Positions 1 through 13,142 are shown, counted from the first letter of the stretch. The stretch: DNA of 64,000 nucleotides from Bostrychus sinensis (GCA_020698575.1 CM036244.1:4703546-4767545), one strand, 5' to 3'. Numbers and translations are program-made. Notes: generated from the sequence alone by a model not told the origin.

Positions 1-3000
1 TCTGCGTATGTGTATCTGCGTGTATCTGTGTATCTGTGTGTATCTGTGTATCTGCGTGTATCTGTGTGTATCTGCGTGTATCTGTGTGTATCTGTGTATC
101 TGTGTGTATCTGCGTGTATCTGTGTATCTGTGTGTATCTGCGTGTATCTGTGTATCTGTGTGTATCTGCGTGTATCTGTGTATCTGCGTGTATCTGCGTG
201 TATCTGTGTATCTGTGTGTATCTGCGTGTATCTGCGTGTATCTGTGTGTATCTGTGTATCTGCGTGTATCTGTGTATCTGTGTGTATCTGCGTGTATCTG
301 TGTGTATCTGTGTGTATCTGCGTGTATCTGCGTATGTGTATCTGCGTGTATCTGTGTATCTGTGTGTATCTGTGTATCTGTGTGTATCTGTGTATCTGTG
401 TGTATCTGCGTGTATCTGTGTATCTGTGTGTATCTGCGTGTATCTGTGTATCTGTGCGTATCTGCACGTATCTGTGTGTATCTGTGTGTATCTGCGCGTA
501 TCTGTGTGTATCTGTGTGTATCTGCGTGTATCTGCGTATCTGTGTGTATCTGTGTGTATCTGCGTGTATCTGTGTGTATCTGCGTGTATCTGTGTATCTG
601 CGTGTATCTGTGTGTATCTGTGTGTATCTGCGTGTATCTGCGTATCTGTGTGTATCTGTGTATCTGTGTGTATCTGCGTGTATCTGCGTATCTATGTGTA
701 TCTGTGTGTATCTGCGTATCTGTGTGTATCTGTGTGCATCTGCGTGTATCTGCGTGTATCTGTGTGTATGTGCGTGTATCTGTGTGTATCTGCGTGTATC
801 TGCGTGTATCTGCGTATCTGTGTGTATCTGTGTGTATCTGTGTATCTGCGTGTATCTTTGTGTACCTGCGTGTATCTGTGTGTATCTGTGTATCTGTGTG
901 TATCTGCGTGTATCTGCGTGTATCTGTGTGTATCTGTGTGTATCTGCGTGTATCTGCGTGTATCTTTGTGTACCTGCGTGTATCTGTGTGTATCTGTGTA
1001 TCTGTGTGTATCTGCGTGTATCTGGGTGTATCTGCATGTATCTCTGTATCTGCGTGTATCTGTGTGTATCTGTGTATCTGCGTGTATCTGCGTGTATCTG
1101 CGTGTATCTGTGTGTATCTGTGTGTATCTGCGTGTATCTGTGTATCTGCGTGTATCTGTGTGTATCTGTGTATCTGCGTGTATCTTTGTGTATCTGTGTG
1201 TATTTGTGTGTATCTGTGTATCTGTGTGTATCTGCGTGTATCTGTGTATCTGTGTATCTGTGTGTATCTGCGTGTATCTGCGTGTATCTGTGTATCTGTG
1301 TGTATCTGTGTGTATCTGTGTATCTGTGTGTATCTGCGTGTATCTGTGTATCTGTGTGTATCTGCGTGTATCTGCGTGTATCTGTGTATCTGTGTGTATC
1401 TGTGTGTATCTGTGTGTATCTGCGTGTATCTGCGTGTATCTGTGTATCTGCGTGTATCTGTGTGTATTTGTGTATCTGCGTGTATCTGTGTGTATCTGCG
1501 TGTATCTGTGTGTATGTGTGTATCTGTGTGTATCTGTGTGTATCTGGGTGTATCTGCATGTATCTCTGTATCTGCGTGTATCTGTGTGTATCTGTGTATC
1601 TGCGTGTATCTGTGTGTATCTGCGTGTATCTGTGTGTCTCTATATCTGGTTGTATCTGCGTGTATCTGCGTGTATCTGTGTATCTGCGTGTATCTGCGTG
1701 TATCTGTGTGTATCTGCGTGTATCTGTGTATCTGTGTGTATCTGCGTGTGTCTGCGTGTATCTGTGTATCTGCGTGTATCTGTGTATCTGTGTGTATCTG
1801 CGTGTATATGCGTGTATCTTTGTGTATCTGCGTGTATCTGTGTATCTGTGTGTATCTGTGTGTGTATCTGCGTGTATCTGCGTATCTATGTGTATCTGTG
1901 TGTATCTGCGTATCTGTGTGTATCTGTGTGCATCTGCGTGTATCTGCGTGTATCTGTGTGTATGTGCGTGTATCTGTGTGTATCTGCGTGTATCTGCGTG
2001 TATCTGCGTATCTGTGTGTATCTGCGTGTATCTGCGTGTATTTGTGTGTAAGTGTGTATCTGTGTGTATCTGTGTGTATCTGCGTGTATCTGCATGTATC
2101 TGTGTATCTGTGTGTATCTGCGTGTATCTGTGTGTATGTGTGTATCTGTGTGTATCTGCGTGTATCTGCGTGTATCTGTGTATCTGCGTGTATCTGTGTG
2201 TATCTGTGTATCTGCGTGTATCTGTGTGTATCTGTGTATCTGTGTGTATCTGCGTGTATTTGTGTGTAAGTGTGTATCTGTGTGTATCTGTGTGTATCTG
2301 CGTGTATCTGCATGTATCTGTGTATCTGTGTGTATCTGCGTGTATCTGTGTGTATGTGTGTATCTGTGTGTATCTGCGTGTATCTGCGTGTATCTGTGTA
2401 TCTGCGTGTATCTGTGTGTATCTGTGTACCTGCGTGTATCTGTGTGTATCTGTGTATCTGTGTGTATCTGCGTGTATCTGCGTGTATCTGTGTGTATCTG
2501 TGTGTATCTGCGTGTATCTGTGTATCTGCGTGTATCTGTGTGTATCTGTGTATCTGCGTGTATCTTTGTGTATCTGTGTGTATTTGTGTGTATCTGTGTG
2601 TATCTGCGTGTATCTGCGTGTATCTGTGTGTATCTGCGTGTATCTGCGTGTATCTGTGTATCTGTGTGTATCTGTGTGTATCTGTGTATCTGTGTGTATC
2701 TGCGTGTATCTGTGTATCTGTGTGTATCTGCGTGTATCTGCGTGTATCTGTGTATCTGTGTGTATCTGTGTGTATCTGTGTATCTGTGTGTATCTGTGTA
2801 TCTGTGTGTATCTGTGTGTATCTGCGTGTGTGTGTGTATCTGCGTGTATCTGTGTGTATCTGCGTGTATCTGTGTGTATCTGTGTATCTGCGTGTATCTG
2901 TGTGTATCTGTGTATCTGTGTGTATCTGTGTGTATCTGCGTATCTGTGTGTATCTGTGTGTATCTGCGTGTATCTGCGTATCTGTGTGTATCTGTGTGTA

Positions 3001-5007
3001 TCTGTGTGTATCTGCGTGTATCTGTGTATCTGTGTGTATCTGTGTGTATCTGCGTGTATCTGCGTATCTGTATTGATCTGTGTGTATCTGCGTGTATCTG
3101 TGTGTATCTGCGTATCTGTGTGTATCTGTGTGTATCTGTGTGTATCTGTGTGTATCTGCGTGTATCTGCGTATCTGTGTGTATCTGCGCGTATCTGCGTG
3201 TATCTGCGTGTATCTGCGTATCTGTGTGTATCTGCGTGTATCTGCGTATCTGTGTGTATCTGCGTGTATCTGTGTGTAAGTGTGTATCTGTGTGTATCTG
3301 CGTGTATCTGCATGTATCTGTGTATCTGCGTGTATCTGTGTATCTGCGTGTATCTGTGTGTATCTGTGTATCTGCGTGTATCTGTGTGTATCTGTGTATC
3401 TGCATGTATCTGTGTGTATCTGTGTATCTGCGTGTATCTGTGTGTATCTGTGTATCTGCGTGTATCTGTGTGTATGTGTGTATCTGTGTGTATCTGGGTG
3501 TATCTGCGTGTATCTGTGTATCTGCGTGTATCTGCGTGTATCTGTGTATCTGTGTGTATCTGCGTGTGTCTGCGTGTATCTGTGTATCTGCGTGTATCTG
3601 TGTGTATCTGCGTGTATTTGCGTGTATCTGTGTGTATCTGCGTGTATCTGTGTATCTGTGTGTATCTGTGTATCTGTGTGTATCTGCGTGTATCTGTGTG
3701 TATATGTGTGTATCTGCGTGTATCTGCGTATCTATGTGTATCTGCGTGTATCTGCGTGTATCTGTGTGTATCTGTGTATCTGCGTGTATCTGTGTATCTG
3801 TGTGTATCTGCGTGTATCTGCGTATCTGTGTGTATCTGTGTGTATCTGTGTATCTGTGTGTATCTGCGTGTATCTGTGTGTATCTGTGTATCTGCGTGTA
3901 TCTCTGTGTATCTGTGTATCTGTGTGTATCTGTGTGTATCTGTGTATCTGTGTGTATCTGTGTGTATCTGTGTGTATCTGCGTGTATCTGCGTATCTGTG
4001 TGTATTTGCATGTATCTGTGTGTATTTGCGTGTATCTGTGTAACTGCGTGTATCTGTGTATCTGTGTGTATCTGCGTGTATCTGCGTATCTGTGTGTATC
4101 TGCGTGTATCTGTGTGTATCTGCGTGTATCTGCGTATCTGTGTGTATCTGTGTGTATCTGCGTATCTGTGTGTATCTGTGTGTATCTGCGTGTATCTGCG
4201 TATCTGTGTGTATCTGTGTGTATCTGTGTGTATCTGTGTGTATCTGCGTTTATCTGCGTGTATCTGTGTATCTGTGTGTATCTGTGTGTATCTGCGTGTA
4301 TCTGCGTGTATCTGTGTATCTGTGTATCTGTGTGTATCTGTGTATCTGTGTGTATCTGCGTGTATCTGTGTATCTGTGTGTATCTGTGTATCTGTGTGTA
4401 TCTGCGTGTATCTGCGCGTATCTGTGTGTATCTGCGTGTATCTGCGTATCTGTGTGTATCTGCGTGTATCTGCGTGTATCTGTTTATCTGTGTGTATCTG
4501 CGTGTATCTGTGTATCTGTGTGTATGTGTGTATCTGTGTGTATCTGCGTGTATCTGCATGTATCTGTGTATCTGCGTGTATCTGTGTATCTGCGTGTATC
4601 TGTGTGTATCTGCGTGTATCTGTGTATCTGTGTGTATGTGTGTATCTGCGTGTATCTGCGTGTATCTGTGTATCTGTGTGTATCTGTGTGTATCTGTGTA
4701 TCTGTGTGTATCTGCGTGTATCTGCGTATCTGTGTGTATCTGCGTATCTATGTGTATCTGCGTATCTGTGTATCTGCGTGTATCTGTGTATCTGTGTGTA
4801 TCTGCGTGTATCTGTGTGTATGTGTGTATCTGTGTGTATCTGCGTGTATCTGCGCGTATCTGTGTGTATCTGCGTGTATCTGCGTATCTGCGTGTATCTG
4901 TGTGTATCTGTGTGTATCTGCGTGTATCTGTGTGTATCTGTGTGTATCTGCGTATCTGTGTGTATCTGCGTGTATCTGTGTATCTGTGTATCTGTGTGTA
5001 TGTGTGT

Positions 5008-5958
5008 ATCTGTGTGTATCTGCGCGTATCTGTGTGTATCTGTGTGTATCTGCGTGTATCTGCGTATCTGTGTGTATCTGTGTGTATCTGCGTGTATCTG
5101 TGTGTATCTGCGTGTATCTGTGTATCTGCGTGTATCTGTGTGTATCTGTGTGTATCTGCGTGTATCTGCGTATCTGTGTGTATCTGTGTATCTGTGTGTA
5201 TCTGCGTGTATCTGCGTATCTATGTGTATCTGTGTGTATCTGCGTATCTGTGTGTATCTGTGTGCATCTGCGTGTATCTGCGTGTATCTGTGTGTATGTG
5301 CGTGTATCTGTGTGTATCTGCGTGTATCTGCGTGTATCTGCGTATCTGTGTGTATCTGTGTGTATCTGTGTATCTGCGTGTATCTTTGTGTACCTGCGTG
5401 TATCTGTGTGTATCTGTGTATCTGTGTGTATCTGCGTGTATCTGCGTGTATCTGTGTGTATCTGTGTGTATCTGCGTGTATCTGCGTGTATCTTTGTGTA
5501 CCTGCGTGTATCTGTGTGTATCTGTGTATCTGTGTGTATCTGCGTGTATCTGGGTGTATCTGCATGTATCTCTGTATCTGCGTGTATCTGTGTGTATCTG
5601 TGTATCTGCGTGTATCTGCGTGTATCTGCGTGTATCTGTGTGTATCTGTGTGTATCTGCGTGTATCTGTGTATCTGCGTGTATCTGTGTGTATCTGTGTA
5701 TCTGCGTGTATCTTTGTGTATCTGTGTGTATTTGTGTGTATCTGTGTATCTGTGTGTATCTGCGTGTATCTGTGTATCTGTGTATCTGTGTGTATCTGCG
5801 TGTATCTGCGTGTATCTGTGTATCTGTGTGTATCTGTGTGTATCTGTGTATCTGTGTGTATCTGCGTGTATCTGTGTATCTGTGTGTATCTGCGTGTATC
5901 TGCGTGTATCTGTGTATCTGTGTGTATCTGTGTGTATCTGTGTGTATCTGCGTGTATC
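5008..5958 (+). repeat. third partial copy of the minisatellite block (480-1430)
   Basis: The order of rare variants (CGCG, GTGCATC, TTTGTGTACC, TGGGTG, TCTCTG) seen at about 480-1430 recurs here with an offset of 4528 bp, and again near 7872-8822 through the larger duplication. Boundaries are approximate because the unit is so simple. Confidence 0.7.
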
Positions 5959-7392
5959 TGGGTGTATCTGCATGTATCTCTGTATCTGCGTGTATCTGTG
6001 TGTATCTGTGTATCTGCGTGTATCTGTGTATCTGTGTGTATCTGCGTGTATCTGCGTATCTGTGTGTATCTGTGTGTATCTGTGTATCTGTGTGTATCTG
6101 CGTGTATCTGCGTGTATCTGTGTATCTGTGTGTATCTGTGTGTATCTGTGTGTATCTGCGTGTATCTGCGTATCTGTGTGTATTTGCGTGTATCTGTGTG
6201 TATTTGCGTGTATCTGTGTAACTGCGTGTATCTGTGTATCTGTGTGTATCTGCGTGTATCTGCGTATCTGTGTGTATCAGCGTATCTGTGTGTATCTGCG
6301 TGTATCTGCGTATCTGTGTGTATCTGTGTGTATCTGCGTATCTGTGTGTATCTGTGTGTATCTGCGTGTATCTGCGTATCTGTGTGTATCTGTGTGTATC
6401 TGCGTGTATCTGTGTGTATCTGTGTGTATCTGCGTTTATCTGCGTGTATCTATGTATCTGTGTGTATCTGTGTGTATCTGCGTGTATCTGCGTATCTGTG
6501 TGTATCTGCGTGTATCTGCGTGTATCTGTGTGTATGTGTGTATCTGTGTATCTGCGTGTATCTGTGTATCTGCGTGTATCTGTGTGTATCTGCGTGTATC
6601 TGTGTGTATCTGCGTGTATCTGTGTGTATCTGTGTATCTGTGTGTATCTGCGTGTATCTGTGTATCTGTGTGTATCTGCGTGTATCTGTGTGTATCTGTG
6701 TATCTGTGTGTATCTGCGTGTATCTGTGTACCTGTGTGTATCTGCGTGTATCTGTGTGTATCTGTGTATCTGTGTGTATCTGTGTATCTGTGTGTATCTG
6801 TGTGTATCTGCGTGTATCTGCGTGTATCTGTGTGTATCTGCGTGTATCTGTGTATCTGTGTGTATGTGTGTATCTGTGTGTATCTGCGTGTATCTGAGCG
6901 TATCTGTGTGTATCTGCGCGTATCTGCGCGTATCTGTGTGTATCTGTGTGTATCTGCGTGTATCTGTGTATCTGCGTGTATCTGTGTGTATCTGTGTATC
7001 TGCGTGTATCTGTGTGTATCTGTGTGTATCTGGGTGTATCTGCGTGTATCTGTGTATCTGCGTGTATCTGTGTGTATCTGTGTATCTGCGTGTATCTGTG
7101 TGTATCTGCGTGTATCTGCGTGTATCTGCGTGTATCTGTGTGTATCTGCGTGTATCTGTGTGTATCTGCGTGTATCTGCGTGTATCTGTGTATCTGTGTG
7201 TATCTGCGTGTGTCTGCGTGTATCTGTGTATCTGCGTGTATCTGTGTATCTGCGTGTATCTGCGTGTATCTGTGTATCTGTGTGTATCTGCGTGTATCTG
7301 CGTGTATCTGTGTGTATCTGTGTATCTGCGTGTATCTGTGTATCTGTGTGTATCTGCGTGTATCTGTGTGTATCTGTGTGTATCTGCGTGTA

Positions 7393-10300
7393 TCTGCGTA
7401 TGTGTATCTGCGTGTATCTGTGTATCTGTGTGTATCTGTGTATCTGCGTGTATCTGTGTGTATCTGCGTGTATCTGTGTGTATCTGTGTATCTGTGTGTA
7501 TCTGCGTGTATCTGTGTATCTGTGTGTATCTGCGTGTATCTGTGTATCTGTGTGTATCTGCGTGTATCTGTGTATCTGCGTGTATCTGCGTGTATCTGTG
7601 TATCTGTGTGTATCTGCGTGTATCTGCGTGTATCTGTGTGTATCTGTGTATCTGCGTGTATCTGTGTATCTGTGTGTATCTGCGTGTATCTGTGTGTATC
7701 TGTGTGTATCTGCGTGTATCTGCGTATGTGTATCTGCGTGTATCTGTGTATCTGTGTGTATCTGTGTATCTGTGTGTATCTGTGTATCTGTGTGTATCTG
7801 CGTGTATCTGTGTATCTGTGTGTATCTGCGTGTATCTGTGTATCTGTGCGTATCTGCACGTATCTGTGTGTATCTGTGTGTATCTGCGCGTATCTGTGTG
7901 TATCTGTGTGTATCTGCGTGTATCTGCGTATCTGTGTGTATCTGTGTGTATCTGCGTGTATCTGTGTGTATCTGCGTGTATCTGTGTATCTGCGTGTATC
8001 TGTGTGTATCTGTGTGTATCTGCGTGTATCTGCGTATCTGTGTGTATCTGTGTATCTGTGTGTATCTGCGTGTATCTGCGTATCTATGTGTATCTGTGTG
8101 TATCTGCGTATCTGTGTGTATCTGTGTGCATCTGCGTGTATCTGCGTGTATCTGTGTGTATGTGCGTGTATCTGTGTGTATCTGCGTGTATCTGCGTGTA
8201 TCTGCGTATCTGTGTGTATCTGTGTGTATCTGTGTATCTGCGTGTATCTTTGTGTACCTGCGTGTATCTGTGTGTATCTGTGTATCTGTGTGTATCTGCG
8301 TGTATCTGCGTGTATCTGTGTGTATCTGTGTGTATCTGCGTGTATCTGCGTGTATCTTTGTGTACCTGCGTGTATCTGTGTGTATCTGTGTATCTGTGTG
8401 TATCTGCGTGTATCTGGGTGTATCTGCATGTATCTCTGTATCTGCGTGTATCTGTGTGTATCTGTGTATCTGCGTGTATCTGCGTGTATCTGCGTGTATC
8501 TGTGTGTATCTGTGTGTATCTGCGTGTATCTGTGTATCTGCGTGTATCTGTGTGTATCTGTGTATCTGCGTGTATCTTTGTGTATCTGTGTGTATTTGTG
8601 TGTATCTGTGTATCTGTGTGTATCTGCGTGTATCTGTGTATCTGTGTATCTGTGTGTATCTGCGTGTATCTGCGTGTATCTGTGTATCTGTGTGTATCTG
8701 TGTGTATCTGTGTATCTGTGTGTATCTGCGTGTATCTGTGTATCTGTGTGTATCTGCGTGTATCTGCGTGTATCTGTGTATCTGTGTGTATCTGTGTGTA
8801 TCTGTGTGTATCTGCGTGTATCTGCGTGTATCTGTGTATCTGCGTGTATCTGTGTGTATTTGTGTATCTGCGTGTATCTGTGTGTATCTGCGTGTATCTG
8901 TGTGTATGTGTGTATCTGTGTGTATCTGTGTGTATCTGGGTGTATCTGCATGTATCTCTGTATCTGCGTGTATCTGTGTGTATCTGTGTATCTGCGTGTA
9001 TCTGTGTGTATCTGCGTGTATCTGTGTGTCTCTATATCTGGTTGTATCTGCGTGTATCTGCGTGTATCTGTGTATCTGCGTGTATCTGCGTGTATCTGTG
9101 TGTATCTGCGTGTATCTGTGTATCTGTGTGTATCTGCGTGTGTCTGCGTGTATCTGTGTATCTGCGTGTATCTGTGTATCTGTGTGTATCTGCGTGTATA
9201 TGCGTGTATCTTTGTGTATCTGCGTGTATCTGTGTATCTGTGTGTATCTGTGTGTGTATCTGCGTGTATCTGCGTATCTATGTGTATCTGTGTGTATCTG
9301 CGTATCTGTGTGTATCTGTGTGCATCTGCGTGTATCTGCGTGTATCTGTGTGTATGTGCGTGTATCTGTGTGTATCTGCGTGTATCTGCGTGTATCTGCG
9401 TATCTGTGTGTATCTGCGTGTATCTGCGTGTATTTGTGTGTAAGTGTGTATCTGTGTGTATCTGTGTGTATCTGCGTGTATCTGCATGTATCTGTGTATC
9501 TGTGTGTATCTGCGTGTATCTGTGTGTATGTGTGTATCTGTGTGTATCTGCGTGTATCTGCGTGTATCTGTGTATCTGCGTGTATCTGTGTGTATCTGTG
9601 TATCTGCGTGTATCTGTGTGTATCTGTGTATCTGTGTGTATCTGCGTGTATTTGTGTGTAAGTGTGTATCTGTGTGTATCTGTGTGTATCTGCGTGTATC
9701 TGCATGTATCTGTGTATCTGTGTGTATCTGCGTGTATCTGTGTGTATGTGTGTATCTGTGTGTATCTGCGTGTATCTGCGTGTATCTGTGTATCTGCGTG
9801 TATCTGTGTGTATCTGTGTACCTGCGTGTATCTGTGTGTATCTGTGTATCTGTGTGTATCTGCGTGTATCTGCGTGTATCTGTGTGTATCTGTGTGTATC
9901 TGCGTGTATCTGTGTATCTGCGTGTATCTGTGTGTATCTGTGTATCTGCGTGTATCTTTGTGTATCTGTGTGTATTTGTGTGTATCTGTGTGTATCTGCG
10001 TGTATCTGCGTGTATCTGTGTGTATCTGCGTGTATCTGCGTGTATCTGTGTATCTGTGTGTATCTGTGTGTATCTGTGTATCTGTGTGTATCTGCGTGTA
10101 TCTGTGTATCTGTGTGTATCTGCGTGTATCTGCGTGTATCTGTGTATCTGTGTGTATCTGTGTGTATCTGTGTATCTGTGTGTATCTGTGTATCTGTGTG
10201 TATCTGTGTGTATCTGCGTGTGTGTGTGTATCTGCGTGTATCTGTGTGTATCTGCGTGTATCTGTGTGTATCTGTGTATCTGCGTGTATCTGTGTGTATC

Positions 10301-11167
10301 TGTGTATCTGTGTGTATCTGTGTGTATCTGCGTATCTGTGTGTATCTGTGTGTATCTGCGTGTATCTGCGTATCTGTGTGTATCTGTGTGTATCTGTGTG
10401 TATCTGCGTGTATCTGTGTATCTGTGTGTATCTGTGTGTATCTGCGTGTATCTGCGTATCTGTATTGATCTGTGTGTATCTGCGTGTATCTGTGTGTATC
10501 TGCGTATCTGTGTGTATCTGTGTGTATCTGTGTGTATCTGTGTGTATCTGCGTGTATCTGCGTATCTGTGTGTATCTGCGCGTATCTGCGTGTATCTGCG
10601 TGTATCTGCGTATCTGTGTGTATCTGCGTGTATCTGCGTATCTGTGTGTATCTGCGTGTATCTGTGTGTAAGTGTGTATCTGTGTGTATCTGCGTGTATC
10701 TGCATGTATCTGTGTATCTGCGTGTATCTGTGTATCTGCGTGTATCTGTGTGTATCTGTGTATCTGCGTGTATCTGTGTGTATCTGTGTATCTGCATGTA
10801 TCTGTGTGTATCTGTGTATCTGCGTGTATCTGTGTGTATCTGTGTATCTGCGTGTATCTGTGTGTATGTGTGTATCTGTGTGTATCTGGGTGTATCTGCG
10901 TGTATCTGTGTATCTGCGTGTATCTGCGTGTATCTGTGTATCTGTGTGTATCTGCGTGTGTCTGCGTGTATCTGTGTATCTGCGTGTATCTGTGTGTATC
11001 TGCGTGTATTTGCGTGTATCTGTGTGTATCTGCGTGTATCTGTGTATCTGTGTGTATCTGTGTATCTGTGTGTATCTGCGTGTATCTGTGTGTATATGTG
11101 TGTATCTGCGTGTATCTGCGTATCTATGTGTATCTGCGTGTATCTGCGTGTATCTGTGTGTATCTGT
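7393..11167 (+). repeat. 3.8-kb internal duplication of the minisatellite (copy of 1-3775)
   Basis: Positions 1-3775 recur at 7393-11167 with a constant offset of 7392 bp. Diagnostic variants agree at several points, for example the CGTATGTG at 5 and 335 against 7397 and 7727. Stop-bounded frames in the two intervals also have matching lengths and ends. The match ends at the array boundary on the right and is cut by the window edge on the left, so the duplicated block may be longer. Confidence 0.85.
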
Positions 11168-11173
11168 AAACTA

Positions 11174-11230
11174 CCGTGCCGGCGGTCGCGACGTTTCGAC
11201 CAGGGTCTGGTCTTCTTCAGGCTGGGCACT
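11174..11230 (-). ncRNA. hammerhead ribozyme, diverged outer stem
   Basis: On the minus strand the core reads CUGAAGA, a 6-bp stem II (GACCAG/CUGGUC with loop ACC), GAAAC and the cleavage triplet GUC, identical to the copy at 25739. The distal strand of stem I has changed and keeps only about 5 bp (GUGCC/GGCAC) with extra unpaired bases. Activity may therefore be reduced. It sits 7 bp from the minisatellite end. Confidence 0.7.
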
Positions 11231-12097
11231 ATAGGCCACAGGGCAAACTAATCGTAGCTAAAAGCGCAATCAGACAGTGCCGTGCAATGGAAGAGGCTCA
11301 ATATGATCTGGGAGGAGAGCAGAGTCTGCAAGGACATGCATGGGCACCACCCCTTCCTTGTGTGTGTGCTCCTATTGGCTCTGACGAAAACAGCAGACAG
11401 GGGGAGAGTGGAAAAGTACAGAGAACAAACAAGACCTAAACAGACTTAAAGTAATTTATTGACACTATGAACTGTTTTTTATACCACATGAACTGAGCTT
11501 TTTAACCAAGGAGGACTCCAACATGAATTAATTTATTTTTTGCGTTTTATTATTTTTTATTTTTTTATTATTTTTTTACTTTTTAATTTTTTTGTTTTTT
11601 TGTTTTTTGTTTTTAATTGTACTTAGGTACTCACTTCACATGCGTTTTTTTAACTAAATGAACTCAAAAAGCCATGAATTAGAGCCTTGGGGCCTCTCCC
11701 AAAACCCCAAGCGAACAGTATGACAGAGACAAAAGTAGGTCAAATGTAAAAACAGACAGGTGCCCGACAATTAGATGAAATCCACATGTAAACAAGACCG
11801 AAGTGTCACTGGAATAAACTGAACAAAGACAAGGACCCAAAACAACACAATCCTACAGATGAACAACAAAGTGGCTCACAAACACGCAAGTAAGTTTATT
11901 ATCAAGTTCAATGAGTTCTCAGAGTCTAGAAAAGTGGGGATAAATTCAAAATGAAATTCCCAAAATCCCAACAAATGTCTAATAGGGTTCAAAAATTAAA
12001 CTATATTTTATAATGTAAACCAAGAAGAAAACCCAAAAGAAAAAGACTCTGAGAACCCAGAGACAACAATGGTGTTCAAGACATCACCAATTGCGGT

Positions 12098-12255
12098 TTA
12101 AGACTTCACAATCCTGCGTTTAGGACTTCACATTCAACGTTTAGAACTGCACAATCAACGTTTAAGACTTCACAATCAACGTTTAAGACTGCATGATCAA
12201 CGTTTAAGACTTCACGATCAACGTTTAAGACTTCTCGATCAACGTTTAAGACTGC
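12098..12255 (-). repeat. 21-bp tandem repeat in PLE A 3' region
   Basis: About eight units of roughly GATCAACGTTTAAGACTTCAC occur with small changes. The same block is at 15818-15985 and, inverted, at 24700-24870. It is part of the PLE A 3' region rather than host DNA. Confidence 0.85.
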
Positions 12256-12384
12256 ACTACTAGGGCTATAAATTAGTGAAAGAAATAGGATTAATTTGGG
12301 GTCCTAATTAAGCAATTGGTTAGGGTTAGGGCCAGCAGAGAAGTGGTTATGGTTAGGTTCAAGACCAGGGCAGGGATATAATTT

Positions 12385-12747
12385 AGAAAAGGCCGAATTT
12401 GCCCATTGGTTAGGGTTAGGGCTACCAAAGGAATGGTTAAGGTTAGGAAAGATTACAGGGTTAGGGCATCGTATTTAGTTTTTAATCAAGCACTAATGTG
12501 AATTAATTTAGAAGAGGCCGAATTTGCCCATTGGTTAGGGTTAGGGCTACCAAAGGAATGGTTAAGGTTAGGAAAGATTACAGGGCTAGGGCATCATATT
12601 TAGTTTTTAATCAAGCACTAATGTGAATAAATTTAGAAGAGGCCGAATTTGCCCATTGGTTAGGGTTAGGGCTACCAAAGGAATGGTTAAGGTTAGGGAA
12701 GATTACAGGGCTAGGGCATCATATTTAGTTTTTAATCAAGCACTAAT
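12385..12747 (-). repeat. 125-bp telomere-like repeats, 3 copies
   Basis: Three units of about 125 bp start near 12388, 12513 and 12638. Each contains GAATTTGCCCATTGGTTAGG followed by a second TTAGGG-like string, and ends in CAAGCACTAATGTGAA. The same unit occurs six times in the other two PLE A 3' regions (16086-16855 and 23820-24590). Confidence 0.88.
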
Positions 12748-12789
12748 GTGTAGGGTTAGGGTTAGGGTTAGGGTTAGGGTTAGGGTTAG
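12748..12789 (+). repeat. telomere repeat block (TTAGGG)7
   Basis: About seven perfect TTAGGG units lie between the truncated sense-5' side of PLE A copy 1 and a subtelomeric core motif. Confidence 0.95.
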
Positions 12790-12900
12790 GATTTTGAAAT
12801 TATCTCGATGACTCTCCCTGTCACACTCTAGGCGAATGTGCAGTTAAAAGAGAGGCAAAGGTAGTGCACTGGCCCACGCACGTCATCGCTACTCCTCCTA
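12790..12900 (-). repeat. subtelomeric core motif next to telomere repeats (inverted copy)
   Basis: On the minus strand this reads GACGTGCGTGGGCCAGTGCA, then a CT-rich stretch, a GTGACAGGGAGAGTCATCGAG string, and the telomere repeats. It is homologous to 33185-33280 and more distantly to the 250-bp units at 33.7-35.6 kb. In each complete case CCCTAA or degenerate CCTAACC sequence follows the ATCGAGA string. Confidence 0.8.
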
Positions 12901-12954
12901 CCTATACTATACTCCTCCATCAATGTATGTTCTTCATGGTATGTTGTTTCTATG

Positions 12955-13142
12955 GATGAAAGGTGTCTTCAGGGGATTCCCAGAAGCATCATGACAGTAG
13001 AGCATTGAAGCATCCAGAGTGGAGATTAGGAGAGTGTTGAGGTTCCAGGATGAAAGGTGTCTTCAGGGGATTCCCAGAAGCATCATGACAGCAGAGCATT
13101 GAAGCATCCAGAGTGGAGATTAGGAGAGTGTTGAGGTTCCAG
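12955..13142 (+). repeat. 94-bp tandem duplication
   Basis: Two nearly identical units (ATGAAAGGTGTCTTCAGGGG...) start at about 12956 and 13050. The following 280 bp (to 13420) is subtelomeric sequence with no gene signal that I can see. Confidence 0.85.

Larger units (their letters stand above)
1..11167. repeat. TATCTGYG(TG) minisatellite array, 11 kb
   Basis: The whole stretch is built from 8- and 10-bp units (TATCTGTG, TATCTGTGTG, TATCTGCGTG) with rare variants such as TATTTG, TATGTG, CACG and GCATC. The + strand unit contains no stop codon in any frame, so very long open frames are an automatic by-product and are not genes. The array continues off the left edge and ends at TATCTGT, immediately before PLE-derived sequence with a hammerhead fold. 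A short block of the same repeat in the opposite orientation lies at 18647-18862, just upstream of the long PLE copy. Confidence 0.97.
11168..12740 (-). mobile_element. PLE A fragment: 3' region only, truncated copy 1
   Basis: This is the reverse complement of the 3' untranslated part of the long PLE A copy. On the minus strand it runs from three 125-bp repeats through the 21-bp repeats and an A/T homopolymer-rich stretch to the hammerhead region at 11174-11230. The sense 5' side is cut and joined directly to TTAGGG repeats at about 12748. The 3' side abuts the minisatellite at 11167. No ORF is retained; the short open frames here are chance. Confidence 0.85.

Noticed and set aside
1..11167. 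CRISPR-like array
   Set aside because: Units are contiguous 8-10 bp without spacers and the window is clearly vertebrate.
8..11234. Very long open frames on both strands (up to about 2190 codons) in the TATCTGYG array
   Set aside because: The repeat unit has no stop in any + frame and few on the - strand; the translations are low-complexity VYLCVS or THRYTQI strings.
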